From NCBI GenBank assembly GCA_030835385.1, contig JAURPI010000015.1, forward strand, positions 1 to 64,000: a stretch of DNA of 64,000 nucleotides, in the 5' to 3' direction. The stretch is from Alphaproteobacteria bacterium. Its GTDB lineage: Bacteria; Pseudomonadota; Alphaproteobacteria; Rhodospirillales; Rhodospirillaceae. Positions within the stretch are counted from its first letter, which is position 1; each line of letters starts with the position of its first letter. The position numbers were made by a program, and so were the translations under genes. Positions 18,035-28,802 of this stretch are shown here, in pieces. The notes below the pieces were generated by a model that saw nothing but the letters and a program-made list of their open reading frames with translations, searched no databases and had not been told where the DNA came from.

Positions 18035-18723
18035 TAGTCTCTTAAGACCTCACTCAAGTTGACGATCATTCCAGCCGTCGCACCCCAAATATAATGCTTT
18101 TTATAGGGCATTGCGTAGTAGGCACGTTCAAGACCATTCACAGTGCGGCGGACCTTTTGATGATTGCTCTGATCAAGAAGAAAAGTGAGCGGCACCTCAA
18201 AAATCGCCGCCACTTCACTGGGTTCCGGCGTAAACCGCTCCGGCGGTGGAGACACGAAGCCAACCACAGGCAACACCTCGAACCCGGTAATAGTAAGATA
18301 GGGATCAAGACAGCCTAGTACGTCTACAATTCCTGGAACGATCCCCACTTCTTCGTGGGCCTCTCGCAGAGCGGCTTCAACCTGGTCAGCATCTGTATCA
18401 TCCACTCTCCCTCCGGGAAATGCGACCTGTCCTCCATGCTTGTTTAGGTCGTCACTGCGACGGGTCAGTAGGACAGTAATTTCGTCTTCGCGATTGATCA
18501 GCGGCATCAGCACGCCCGCCGCCACGCGTTTCGTTTTCACTCCCGGAGCGCCAGCGCCCCGGTCATAGGGAATGCCACTGGACGGCACAGGGCCAAATCC
18601 ATCGGCTGCAAATTCCGACAACCCCTCTTCCGCCAATAAAGCGCGGCCTGAGACTACATCTCCGCGCTCCTTTGACGTGCGGTTAACCTCTAGACGTGTT
18701 CGTATGTCATCCGGGGTGATCAT
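18034..18723 (-). CDS. CoA pyrophosphatase-type NUDIX hydrolase
   Basis: 229 residues. The NUDIX box spans about 104-126 with REAHEEVG at 120-127. It is preceded by the CoA-hydrolase signature LLTRRSDDLNKHGGQVAFPGG, the pattern of the NudL/Pcd1 group that cleaves CoA to phosphopantetheine and 3',5'-ADP. It overlaps the DUF1285 gene by 4 bp, so expression is coupled. Confidence 0.9.
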   Translation of the reverse strand: MITPDDIRTRLEVNRTSKERGDVVSGRALLAEEGLSEFAADGFGPVPSSGIPYDRGAGAPGVKTKRVAAGVLMPLINREDEITVLLTRRSDDLNKHGGQVAFPGGRVDDTDADQVEAALREAHEEVGIVPGIVDVLGCLDPYLTITGFEVLPVVGFVSPPPERFTPEPSEVAAIFEVPLTFLLDQSNHQKVRRTVNGLERAYYAMPYKKHYIWGATAGMIVNLSEVLRD

Positions 18724-19292
18724 TCTGTTGTATCACCAATCGGGAAAAACAGGCCCCGGCTCCATACCCCAAAACGCGGCCCGTCTTCAGTTTCGTCATC
18801 CACGCCCAAATCCACCAAATGATAGAAAACGGAACGCGCCAAGCGCGCATCCAAATTCTTGCCTGTATCGACGTAGGGCGAAGGCTCTCCGGAGTCCGGG
18901 TCAATTTCAACACGAAGGGCATGATCGGGTCCGAGTGGAACTACCGCATCAAGATTCGTTCGAAAGTCGATGATCTGATCTGACCCCTGTCCGGTGCAAG
19001 TTAGTTCGACCGCGATATACGGGACATCATCGACCTCGATCCGACCGTTTTCGACGGGTGTCGTCAGCCAATACGTGCCGTCCTCCCGACGATTGAGGAC
19101 CGTCGAAAACAGTTTGACCATGGGTTTGCGCCCGATCGGCGAGCCTCGGTAATACCAGGTGCCATTTCGGTCGATCCGCATGCCAAAATCACCGCAGTCC
19201 TCGTCTTCCTTTGCCCGAGCACCGGATGCGCGCAGGGATGTGAGTGACGCAGACGCAGAATCTTCTTCTAAGTTGCCTACCTGAGCCTCCAT
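18720..19292 (-). CDS. DUF1285 domain-containing protein
   Basis: 190 residues, beta-rich, cytosolic. The DUF1285 core covers about 38-180 with GMRIDRNGTWYYRGSPIGRK, LFSTVLNRREDGTYWL and VPYIAVEL. The N-terminal 35 residues are a variable acidic leader. Structures of this family show a hot-dog-like or tandem beta fold without an assigned role. It is the first gene of the DUF1285-nudL-DUF6111-cca operon, divergent from the moxR operon with only 45 bp between. Confidence 0.88.
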   Translation of the reverse strand: MEAQVGNLEEDSASASLTSLRASGARAKEDEDCGDFGMRIDRNGTWYYRGSPIGRKPMVKLFSTVLNRREDGTYWLTTPVENGRIEVDDVPYIAVELTCTGQGSDQIIDFRTNLDAVVPLGPDHALRVEIDPDSGEPSPYVDTGKNLDARLARSVFYHLVDLGVDDETEDGPRFGVWSRGLFFPIGDTTE

Positions 19293-19337
19293 ACTCTCTG
19301 CACCAGATAAGAATTCCTTCTAATTGGAGATATTTAC

Positions 19338-20357
19338 GTGAGCGACACGATAACACAAAGCCAGGCCGATCACGCGGAAGTCTCTGGTGAAGATGTTGAG
19401 CGCGTCAGCGCCCAAATGGCCGCCGCCAAAGCCGGTGTCGAGAGCGTCATCCTAGGGCAGAGCGATGTCGTAGAAGAAAGCCTGATCACCTTGCTGGCAG
19501 GCGGACACGTCTTGCTGATTGGTGTGCCCGGGTTGGCCAAGACCAAACTGGTTCAAACCCTCGGCACCGTTCTCGGTCTTGAAGACAAGCGCGTTCAATT
19601 TACACCCGACCTAATGCCAGCCGACATTTTGGGTTCTGAGATCTTAGAAGAGGGCGAAGACGGCAAAAGGTTTTTCCGATTTGTGAAAGGTCCTGTTTTC
19701 AGCCAGCTACTTATGGCTGATGAAATCAATCGCGCCAGCCCACGGACGCAGTCGGCCTTGCTACAAGCAATGCAAGAGCGCCGGGTATCGATAGCCGGGC
19801 AGTCCCACGAACTGCCCCAGCCATTTCACGTTCTTGCCACACAAAACCCCATCGAGCAGGAAGGCACCTACCCGCTGCCCGAAGCGCAGCTCGACCGGTT
19901 CCTGTTGCAAGTCGATATTTCCTACCCCGATAATTCTGCCGAGCGACAAATTATCATTGCCACAACCGGGGCAAAGGAAGTCGAACCGAAACAGGTCATG
20001 ACGTCCAACGACCTCATGGCCGCGCAAGCCTTGGTCAGACAACTCCCCGTCGGCGATAGTGTGATTGACGCCATATTAAAACTGGTCCGAGCTGGGCGCC
20101 CGGAAACAACCGAGATCGACGAGGTTCGAGATTGGGTGGCCTGGGGACCCGGGCCACGCGCCAGCCAAGCATTGATGCTAGCCGTTAGAGCACGAGCATT
20201 ACTCGACGGGCGCCTTGCTCCATCTGTTGACGATGTGTTGGCTCTTGCAAAGCCGGTTCTTCAACACCGCATGGCGTTAAGCTTCACCGCCCGCGCCGAT
20301 GGCCGAAGCCTGGGAGACGTTATCGACCGCCTCCGCGATGTCGCGGACCCGAGCTAA
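19338..20357 (+). CDS. MoxR-family AAA+ ATPase
   Basis: 339 residues from a GTG with TTGGAGA 7 bp upstream. Walker A is GVPGLAKTK (62-70); Walker B and the MoxR signature are LLMADEINRASPRTQSALL; sensor motifs lie in ATQNPIEQEGTYPLPEAQLDRF. MoxR proteins are chaperone-like ATPases that work with VWA-domain partners encoded next door, and the following genes fit that rule. First gene of a four- to six-gene operon. Confidence 0.95.
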   Translation: MSDTITQSQADHAEVSGEDVERVSAQMAAAKAGVESVILGQSDVVEESLITLLAGGHVLLIGVPGLAKTKLVQTLGTVLGLEDKRVQFTPDLMPADILGSEILEEGEDGKRFFRFVKGPVFSQLLMADEINRASPRTQSALLQAMQERRVSIAGQSHELPQPFHVLATQNPIEQEGTYPLPEAQLDRFLLQVDISYPDNSAERQIIIATTGAKEVEPKQVMTSNDLMAAQALVRQLPVGDSVIDAILKLVRAGRPETTEIDEVRDWVAWGPGPRASQALMLAVRARALLDGRLAPSVDDVLALAKPVLQHRMALSFTARADGRSLGDVIDRLRDVADPS

Positions 20358-20371
20358 GCCGCCCCTTTCTT

Positions 20372-21259
20372 ATGACAGCAACCGCACAAACTCTTCAGCA
20401 CAACGCCGAATTAGCTGCTTCGACCCTTCCGCCGTTGCTGATCGATGCCAACCGCGTCGCGGCAACAGTGTCACTGGGAAGTCATGGTCGCCGGCGGGCT
20501 GGGCCGGGCGATACCTTTTGGCAGTTCCGCCACTACACGCAAAGTGACCCGGCGCACACCATCGACTGGCGTCAGTCTGCAAAGTTTGGCCCGGTGTTTG
20601 TGCGCGAACGAGAATGGGATGCAGCCCAAACCGGGGCGTTGTGGTGTGACAGTTCGCCCTCCATGGCGTTTCGATCGTCCATAAAATTACCAACAAAAGC
20701 TGAGCGCGCCGGCGTTCTTGGATTGGGGTTAGCGTCTTTGATGCTACAAGGCGGCGAACGTGTCAGCTTGCTTGGATTCAACACCAAAGCCGCTTCAGGA
20801 CGGCTGGCTTTGATACAGATGGCCCATCACCTCGAGCGGGCCATTACCGAAGCAAAGCCCACAGATTTGCCCCATGCCCCAGAGTCTCTGCCCCGACACT
20901 CTGCGGTGGTGCTGATCAGTGATTTCCTTGTTCCTATTAAAACATTGGAAACAGCATTGGTGTCTTTTGTTGGCCGCGCCGTACACGGTCATCTGTTGCA
21001 AATTCTCGACCCAGCCGAAGAATCCCTCCCCTATAACGGACGCATCCGTTTCCAGGGCATGGAAGAAGAAGGCCAACTTCTGATTGAGCGTACCGAGGAC
21101 GTCCGGGCCGATTATCAACAAAGACTTGCGGACCATCGTGCCCAGCTCACCGCACTATCCAATCGGATTGGTTGGACCTTCGGCGTCCATCACACAAACC
21201 GGCCGCCTCATACGGCTTTGGTCAGCTTGCACAATCGTTTGGCTGAACAGCCATGGTAA
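20372..21259 (+). CDS. DUF58 domain-containing protein
   Basis: 295 residues, soluble. The DUF58 signature GDTFWQFRHYTQSDPAHTIDW and FVREREWD is followed by a VWA-like segment starting ALWCDSSPSM, which keeps a D-x-S-x-S-type metal site (DSSPS). DUF58 proteins accompany MoxR ATPases, where they are thought to present substrates. It overlaps the next gene by 7 bp. Confidence 0.9.
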   Translation: MTATAQTLQHNAELAASTLPPLLIDANRVAATVSLGSHGRRRAGPGDTFWQFRHYTQSDPAHTIDWRQSAKFGPVFVREREWDAAQTGALWCDSSPSMAFRSSIKLPTKAERAGVLGLGLASLMLQGGERVSLLGFNTKAASGRLALIQMAHHLERAITEAKPTDLPHAPESLPRHSAVVLISDFLVPIKTLETALVSFVGRAVHGHLLQILDPAEESLPYNGRIRFQGMEEEGQLLIERTEDVRADYQQRLADHRAQLTALSNRIGWTFGVHHTNRPPHTALVSLHNRLAEQPW

Positions 21260-24006
21260 CGCTAGGCGCTTTGACCTTTGCAACCCCTTGGGTTCTGACG
21301 GCTCTGGCCGTGCTACCCTTGGTCTGGCTTTTGCTGCGCGTGACTCCACCTGCAGCACGATGTCTCGCGTTTCCCGCCATACGTCTGTTGTTCGGCCTGA
21401 CGTCGCCAGAAAAGTCATCTGCCCGCACACCTTTGTGGTTGCTGCTACTACGACTTGCTTGCATTGCTCTTCTCATTGTTGCTTTGTCCGAACCCGTTCT
21501 CAATCAACGGCAGGCCATGCAGTCGAGTCCTTTGGTGGTCGTGGTTGATGACGGTTGGGCGGCGGCACCACAATGGACACAAAGACAATCTGCCTTGGTG
21601 CGGGTGTTGGAAGGTGCTGAGCGCGAAAGCCGACCCGTGATGATGGTGACCACCGCGCCGGCACAAGCCGGCACAGCCGCTGCCCTTTCGTTTGCACCAC
21701 CTGGACAAGCCCTCTCATTGGCCCGGGCCATGACAGCTAAGCCTTGGCCGACAAACCGGACGAACGTGGTGCAACGTATACTGGACAGCGACCTCCGTCC
21801 ACCAGCGGAAGCTCTCTGGTTGACAGACGGTGTGGCGTCGACCGCCGACAAAGAGATGTCAGAGTTCCTGCAAAAACTTGGCCGATTAACAATTCTCACT
21901 GACGCCAACCGTAGCGGACCGTTTGTCCTCGGACCTGCAGACCGAGTGCCTGAAGGCGACGACAATGTTATTGAAGTAACAGTGCGCCGCCCCGCCACAC
22001 CCATCGCTCCACCGATGACCACGGCAATCGCCGCATTGGATGAAACAGGTCGAACGGTGGCGCGCGCAGAGGCGAATTTTGAAGACGGAAACTCGGTTAG
22101 CACCGCACGCTTTACTGTACCCACTGAACTCGGTAACCGTATGGCCAGGCTGGCCGTCGAGAATAGCGCGGGGGCGGCCAGCGTTTACCTCCTAGACGAT
22201 CGGTGGACGCGGCGACCTGTTGGCGTTGTCTCCGACAACCTTGACGGCATCGTTACACCACTCCTCGAAGACGGATACTATGTCACGCAGGCGTTACTCC
22301 CTTACGCGGAGGTGCGCAGCGGAACTTTGCCAAGTCTCTTGCAGCGAGATCTTGCAGTCATGGTATTGGCCAGCGGCAATCGCGTAACGGCCCCGGAAGT
22401 GACTCTGCTCGAGCCTTGGATTGAACGTGGTGGAGTTTTGGTCCGGTTCGCCGGATCAACATTGGACGGCAACGTTGACTCATTATTGCCAGTTCGACTG
22501 CGTGGTGGCGGACGCACGTTTGGCGGAACGATGTCTTGGACAGAGCCTGTCGGCTTGGCACCCTTTCCTGAAGAGAGCCCTTTTGCAGGACTCGCCGTAC
22601 CCGATGATGTTTTAGTTTCCTCACAAGTATTGGCCGAACCGTCTCCCGGGTTGACGGGTCGCACCTGGGCGCGCCTTGAAGATGGCACACCTCTTGTGAC
22701 AGCGGATCGTCGCGGACAAGGCTGGGTTGTTCTATTTCATGTAACAGCAACACCCGAGTGGTCGACCCTGCCTTTGTCTGGTGTGATGGTCGACATGCTC
22801 CGTCGTGTCCTCGATCTCAGCCGGGGCGTAAATGAAGCCACTTCCACGTTGCCGCAGAGTCTGCCTGCACGCGAGGTATTAACAGGTGATGGCCAATTGA
22901 TTACGCCGCCGCCAACAGTTTTGGCACTTGATCGAGACGATATTGGAGACCCAGATATCGGACCATCGCGCCCTCCCGGATACTATGGCGCAGGCGCGAC
23001 ACGAATTGCCGTCAACCTTGGCCCAACCATCGGTCCGATAGACGCGCAGGGCGCCTGGCAATCAAATATTGCCGTCACGAATTTTGATGCCGTCGCAGCC
23101 GAACGAACCCTAAAGCCGTGGCTGCTCTTTGCGGCGTTAGTTTTGTTTACCGCTGATCTCATTGTATCTCTGATCTTGCGCGGATTACTCTCAATGCCAC
23201 AGGCCGGTCGTGTTGGCGCCACAGCTGCCCTCGGACTGCTAATCATCACAACATCGTCTTACCCGGCATTGGCAGCGGACGAAGAGGTTGATCCGGCAAC
23301 GATCGATGCTGTCCTAGAAACGCGGCTCGCCTACGTCCGTACAGGCCGCACAAATATCGATCAATTATCAGCTCAGGGTTTGGGCGCATTAACCGGCGTT
23401 CTTGCAGCACGTACATCGGCGGAAATGGCGGCGCCAGCGGAAGTTGACCCAGAAACGGACGAACTCTTCCCCTACCCGATTGTCTATTGGCGCATTGCCC
23501 CTGACCAAGAACCACCTTCAGAACAAGCTACCGCGCGCATCAATGACTACCTCGGACGAGGCGGAACAATCGTATTCGACGCTCCAAATCAAATCGGCGC
23601 CAACGAGGGCGACGAAGGAGAACAAATAGGCCAGGCACTCAACAATGTTCTGATGCATCTCAATGTGTCCCAACTAATGCAAGTGCCTGAAAACCACGTT
23701 TTAAGGCGGAGCTTCTATCTTCTGCCTGATCTGCCGGGTCGCTACACCGGTGCGCCCGTTTATGTGGAACGGGGGTCCGTGAGCAACGATGGTGTGTCGT
23801 CGATCATCATCGGAAGTCACGATTGGGCCGCCGCTTGGGCGCGGGACAGCCGCGGCTTACCGATCTATCCCGCCGTTCCGGGTGGTGAGCGACAGCGCGA
23901 ATGGTCGTACCGCTTTGGCGTTAACCTCGTGATGTATGCGCTGACAGGGAGCTACAAAGCCGATCAAGTTCACTTGCCCGCCATTATGCAACGGCTGACC
24001 CAATGA
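21253..24006 (+). CDS. BatA-type N-terminal / DUF4159 membrane protein
   Basis: 917 residues. The N-terminus has the aerotolerance BatA membrane hairpin (about 3-25 and 56-76, with LTFATPWVLTALAVLPLVWLLL). A VWA-like stretch follows whose metal site is degraded (VVVVDDGWAA). There is a further membrane segment near residue 620, and DUF4159 covers about 670-917 on the outer side, with YPIVYWRIAP and RGGTIVFDAPNQ, a glutamine-amidotransferase-like fold. This arrangement is conserved in alphaproteobacterial moxR clusters. The role is unknown; cell-envelope maintenance is a guess from related Bat systems. Confidence 0.85.
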   Translation: MVTLGALTFATPWVLTALAVLPLVWLLLRVTPPAARCLAFPAIRLLFGLTSPEKSSARTPLWLLLLRLACIALLIVALSEPVLNQRQAMQSSPLVVVVDDGWAAAPQWTQRQSALVRVLEGAERESRPVMMVTTAPAQAGTAAALSFAPPGQALSLARAMTAKPWPTNRTNVVQRILDSDLRPPAEALWLTDGVASTADKEMSEFLQKLGRLTILTDANRSGPFVLGPADRVPEGDDNVIEVTVRRPATPIAPPMTTAIAALDETGRTVARAEANFEDGNSVSTARFTVPTELGNRMARLAVENSAGAASVYLLDDRWTRRPVGVVSDNLDGIVTPLLEDGYYVTQALLPYAEVRSGTLPSLLQRDLAVMVLASGNRVTAPEVTLLEPWIERGGVLVRFAGSTLDGNVDSLLPVRLRGGGRTFGGTMSWTEPVGLAPFPEESPFAGLAVPDDVLVSSQVLAEPSPGLTGRTWARLEDGTPLVTADRRGQGWVVLFHVTATPEWSTLPLSGVMVDMLRRVLDLSRGVNEATSTLPQSLPAREVLTGDGQLITPPPTVLALDRDDIGDPDIGPSRPPGYYGAGATRIAVNLGPTIGPIDAQGAWQSNIAVTNFDAVAAERTLKPWLLFAALVLFTADLIVSLILRGLLSMPQAGRVGATAALGLLIITTSSYPALAADEEVDPATIDAVLETRLAYVRTGRTNIDQLSAQGLGALTGVLAARTSAEMAAPAEVDPETDELFPYPIVYWRIAPDQEPPSEQATARINDYLGRGGTIVFDAPNQIGANEGDEGEQIGQALNNVLMHLNVSQLMQVPENHVLRRSFYLLPDLPGRYTGAPVYVERGSVSNDGVSSIIIGSHDWAAAWARDSRGLPIYPAVPGGERQREWSYRFGVNLVMYALTGSYKADQVHLPAIMQRLTQ

Positions 24007-26066
24007 CGGGGATCACCTTTTCTAGTCTGGTCCCAATGCCAATCCTGCTTTCAGTATTAGGGTTTGGCATTATGCTTGCGGGCTACGCTCTCATGCGTCG
24101 CTCACGGGCGGCAGGACTACGCATCATTGCGTTAGTTGTATTAGCTGCTGCCGTTCTAGATCCGCGCGCGGCCATAGAAAACCGCACGCCTTTGACGGAT
24201 GTCGCCGTCGTCGTCATAGACGAAAGTCTTTCGCAACAGCTGGATGACCGCCCAGCCCGCACAACCGAAACCATCGCTGGGCTACGAGAGGCGCTCGAAA
24301 AACTCAAAGCAACAGAAGTAAGAACGGTCCGCCTAACACCAGACACTGCCGGAGGAAGATCTGACGGCACCCGGTTGTTTGAAACCGTCTCAAAAGCAAC
24401 GTCTGACATTCCAAGCAGTCGCCTCGCTGGCGTCGTCTTGATTACGGACGGCATCATCCACGATATCCCCATTATTCCCGAACAGTTGGGGATAGACGCA
24501 CCTGTACATGTGCTGCTCACAGGGCGACGCGATGAACAAGACCGCCGGATCGTCGTGGTTGAAGCTCCAGAGTTCGGCCTTGTTGAAAAAACCATTGCTC
24601 TTCGCCTGCGTGCAGAAGACTTCAGCCTGCCGTCGGGTGCGCCAGTTTCTGCGAGTCTGCGCACCGATGGCGGAGCGGTGCAGCAGTTTACCATGCGCGT
24701 CGACGAGACGTTGGAGATTGTCGCAACTCTCGACCACCCAGGAACCAATGTCTTTGAATTGGAACTCGCCCCGGCAGTCGGCGAAATTTCGCCGCGCAAT
24801 AACCGCACTCTCGTAAGCGTCAACGCGATCCGAGACCGTCTGCGCGTTTTGCTTATTTCTGGACAGCCTCATGTGGGCGAACGCACGTGGCGCAACTTGC
24901 TAAAGTCAGACCCCAACGTTGATCTGGTTCACTTTACGATCCTGCGCCCCTTATCAAAGGATGACGGCACACCGCTGAACGAGTTGGCTCTGATCTCTTT
25001 TCCTATTCGCGAACTGTTTGAAGACCAACTCTATGATTTTGACCTGGTGATTTTTGACCGCTATAGCCGACGTGGATTGGTACCGTTCCAGTTCATGATG
25101 AACATTGCCAGCTACGTCCTCGACGGCGGAGCGGTGATGCTGTCAGTCGGCCCTGAATATGCGGACTCGTTTTCTTTGTTCGACAGCCCGTTGCAAAACG
25201 TCCTGCCCGCCGCGCCAACAGGACTGGTGTATGACCGGCCGTTCTTGCCACGCATCAGCGATACGGGAGCACGTCATCCCGTTACCGCATCTCTGTCATC
25301 GCCAGGACAAGCGAACCCAACGTGGGGTCGCTGGTTACGACAGGTCGAAGTGCTGGGATCTTCAGGACAAGAACTCATGAGTGGGGCCGATGAACGACCC
25401 CTGCTGATGCTCGACCGGGTCGGTAAAGGTCGCGTGTCTTTGCTGCTCAGCGACACCATGTGGCTTTGGAGTAAGGGCTTCGACGGCGGAGGTCCGCAAG
25501 CTGAAATGTTGCGTCGCCTCGCCCACTGGCTGATGAAAGAACCAGAGCTTGAAGAGGAAGCTTTAACCGCGACCGTCGAAGATGGCGCGATCAACGTGAC
25601 GCGCACTAGCTTAGATGATCAAGTGCGAACCGTAACCGTGACCGCGCCTGACGGGTCAATCCAAACGGCTCAGCCTGAATACACCGAAGGTGGACGCTTC
25701 GTCGCAACCGTTCCAGCAGGCGACGAGGGGTTGTATCGAATCAACGATGGTGTGTTGTCGACTGTGGTTGCAGTCGGCGCGGCCAACCCCCTCGAGAATC
25801 AAGATGTCATCTCAACGGAAACACGCCTCAAACCAATTGCAGACGCGACCGGCGGTGGCCTTTTCTGGGTCGCGGACAGAGGCGTGCCAACTGTGCGTCG
25901 GGTATCGCCGGGGCGGGTCGCCCATGGCCAGTCGTGGATCGGCCTAAAGGCTAACGATCAATATGTTGTGGACGGCATTCGGGAAATCGCCCTCATTCCG
26001 GCCTGGCTGGCGTTGCTGGTCTTGCTATCCCTGCCTCTTATGACCTGGTGGCGCGAAGGCAGATAA
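24003..26066 (+). CDS. Membrane protein with VWA/glutamine amidotransferase-like ectodomain
   Basis: 687 residues, start overlapping the DUF4159 gene stop (ATGA). Two N-terminal helices (about 10-30, 38-55) are followed by a VWA-like domain with an intact D-x-S-x-S metal site at 73-77 (DESLS). A middle domain contains YVLDGGAVMLSVGPEYAD, like the amidotransferase-fold part of such proteins, and the protein ends in a C-terminal helix (about 662-682). It is the fourth member of the MoxR cluster and a likely partner of the ATPase. Confidence 0.8.
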   Translation: MTGITFSSLVPMPILLSVLGFGIMLAGYALMRRSRAAGLRIIALVVLAAAVLDPRAAIENRTPLTDVAVVVIDESLSQQLDDRPARTTETIAGLREALEKLKATEVRTVRLTPDTAGGRSDGTRLFETVSKATSDIPSSRLAGVVLITDGIIHDIPIIPEQLGIDAPVHVLLTGRRDEQDRRIVVVEAPEFGLVEKTIALRLRAEDFSLPSGAPVSASLRTDGGAVQQFTMRVDETLEIVATLDHPGTNVFELELAPAVGEISPRNNRTLVSVNAIRDRLRVLLISGQPHVGERTWRNLLKSDPNVDLVHFTILRPLSKDDGTPLNELALISFPIRELFEDQLYDFDLVIFDRYSRRGLVPFQFMMNIASYVLDGGAVMLSVGPEYADSFSLFDSPLQNVLPAAPTGLVYDRPFLPRISDTGARHPVTASLSSPGQANPTWGRWLRQVEVLGSSGQELMSGADERPLLMLDRVGKGRVSLLLSDTMWLWSKGFDGGGPQAEMLRRLAHWLMKEPELEEEALTATVEDGAINVTRTSLDDQVRTVTVTAPDGSIQTAQPEYTEGGRFVATVPAGDEGLYRINDGVLSTVVAVGAANPLENQDVISTETRLKPIADATGGGLFWVADRGVPTVRRVSPGRVAHGQSWIGLKANDQYVVDGIREIALIPAWLALLVLLSLPLMTWWREGR

Positions 26067-26082
26067 GCGCTAAACTGCCCGT

Positions 26083-27072
<990 letters not shown>

Positions 27073-27081
27073 GAATAGGTC

Positions 27082-28629
27082 ATGGCAGACACCACTGCAA
27101 ACAGCGAAGCAACCAAACTCAAAAGCGCATCAACGTTCTACCCTGTAGTGCGGCTCATCCACCGATGGGCAGGGCTCGCGGCCTTGGCGTGGCTGTCGGT
27201 GCTTGGCATCACCGGCTGGATTCTAGATCACCACGACTGGCGCTGGACTCATCAATGGAGCGTTCCCAGTTGGGTCACATCTGGGCGTATTGATCGGCTG
27301 GTGCCAGGCACGGTGATGCGCCATATCCAGGTTGATGAGAATGACGATCTGCGTTGGATCGGAGCATCCGAACGTGGCTTGTGGCGCACAGAAGATGGCG
27401 GAGCAACATGGTCGGATATTCCATTTCAAGGGGAACGCGGACATCCGCAGGTATTTCGCTTTGTCACACCCCAAGAGAGCAATCTCATATACCTGGCGAC
27501 CGACGACGGCATTTGGAGCCTTGATCCGAATGGCAAGAGCGCTCAACCCTTTGCCCTCGACAACCACCTGATCAGCAGCCTGAGCGAGGGCAATACAGAG
27601 ACGGAACTGGTTGGAGCCGAACACGAAGGCCGCATCTTCCGCTTCGAGATCGGACAACCCAACGACATCACCTGGATTGATGTGGATGACGTGGCGGTCA
27701 CCGGTTTGCCCGACACGGTACCCCTCAACCGTTTTGTTCTGGATTTACACGTGGGCAAAGGCGCACTGACACAACCCTGGTCCATACTAATCAACGACTA
27801 TGGCGGCATCGCCATGGGAATCCTTGGCTTCACTGGCTTTCTGTTTTGGTGGTTGCCGCGCAAGTGGCGAACTGAAAAACCTGGCGGGCAACTAAAGAAG
27901 CGGCAGCAGATATTGCGCTGGCTCTATCGCAGTCATGGACCGGTAATCGGTATCGTCGCAATTGTGCCCATCCTTTATCTCAGCATCACCGGTGTCATGG
28001 TTGATCACATCTTCACACTGATCGATATCGGCAAGACGGTCCGGCTCGCAAGAGAAAGCTTGCCGCCAATCTATCAATACAAATCCCTCGAGGGCGAAGT
28101 CAGGTATGTGGTCGCCTATCCTGGTGAGCCTGAACGCCTATCTATCTCCACGCGGTTTGGCGTATTGACTTCAAACAATAGTGGACACAGCTGGACGGTT
28201 GATCAAACGTTGCCAGAAACCGGTGGCACAGATGCCGGGTTAGTGAATCTCTTGCGCGAAGGTGAATACCTGTTCGTTGGCATCGGCACGAAAGGTAATG
28301 CGTATCGCAAAATCAGCGATCCCAACTGGACGTTTGTTGAAATGCCGGCGGATCATTTGGCAATGACCGATGCCACACGCAGTGGCGAGACTTGGTATCT
28401 AAAAAACTCCCGAATGATATCAAGAGGCACGCTCGAAAATGGCTTCGAGCCGTCGGGCGTCGCCTACCCGCCGATTGAAGGGACAACCTTCTTTCTCTTC
28501 CTCGCCGATATTCACACCGGCAACATCATCCACGGTGAGTTCGTGTGGGTGAATGACTTGGTCGCGATCATGGCGATCATTTTAGCACTCACCGGACCGA
28601 TTGCCTGGTGGAAACGCAAGTGGGTGTGA
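27082..28629 (+). CDS. PepSY-type transmembrane protein with inserted BNR/propeller-like ectodomain
   Basis: 515 residues. Four membrane segments (about 28-50, 236-260, 287-310, 492-513) have the PepSY_TM pattern, including RLIHRWAGLA, ITGWILDHH and YRSHGPVIGI with ITGVMVDH. These paired His residues at helix ends could ligate heme. Instead of the usual PepSY periplasmic domains, the two ectodomains (about 52-232 and 315-485) contain sialidase/Ycf48-like BNR motifs: GLWRTEDGGATWSDI and VLTSNNSGHSWTVD. Such helices occur in iron-uptake reductases, so a membrane redox role is plausible but inferred. Confidence 0.72.
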   Translation: MADTTANSEATKLKSASTFYPVVRLIHRWAGLAALAWLSVLGITGWILDHHDWRWTHQWSVPSWVTSGRIDRLVPGTVMRHIQVDENDDLRWIGASERGLWRTEDGGATWSDIPFQGERGHPQVFRFVTPQESNLIYLATDDGIWSLDPNGKSAQPFALDNHLISSLSEGNTETELVGAEHEGRIFRFEIGQPNDITWIDVDDVAVTGLPDTVPLNRFVLDLHVGKGALTQPWSILINDYGGIAMGILGFTGFLFWWLPRKWRTEKPGGQLKKRQQILRWLYRSHGPVIGIVAIVPILYLSITGVMVDHIFTLIDIGKTVRLARESLPPIYQYKSLEGEVRYVVAYPGEPERLSISTRFGVLTSNNSGHSWTVDQTLPETGGTDAGLVNLLREGEYLFVGIGTKGNAYRKISDPNWTFVEMPADHLAMTDATRSGETWYLKNSRMISRGTLENGFEPSGVAYPPIEGTTFFLFLADIHTGNIIHGEFVWVNDLVAIMAIILALTGPIAWWKRKWV

Positions 28630-28802
28630 GCAAACAAAAAAAGATTTGGCTGATTTTGAGAGGAACGGGCCCATGCACCAGGGGCTATCCGCAAAACTTG
28701 GGTGCTGAATCAAATGCCTAACCATCGAGTCAAACGAGTTCGGGTGAGCCATCAGCCATAGGGCATTGGCGCAGCAGGAAATTATGGGTGGCTAGAGTCG
28801 TT

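Noticed and set aside
21504-22124. Open frame of 206 codons on the minus strand inside the DUF4159 gene
   Set aside because: Ser/Arg/Thr-rich shadow of a real gene, no ribosome-binding site or recognisable fold.
28630-28802. Possible tRNA or small RNA between the PepSY-type gene and cueR
   Set aside because: No cloverleaf, terminator or conserved motif could be found in the 173 bp.
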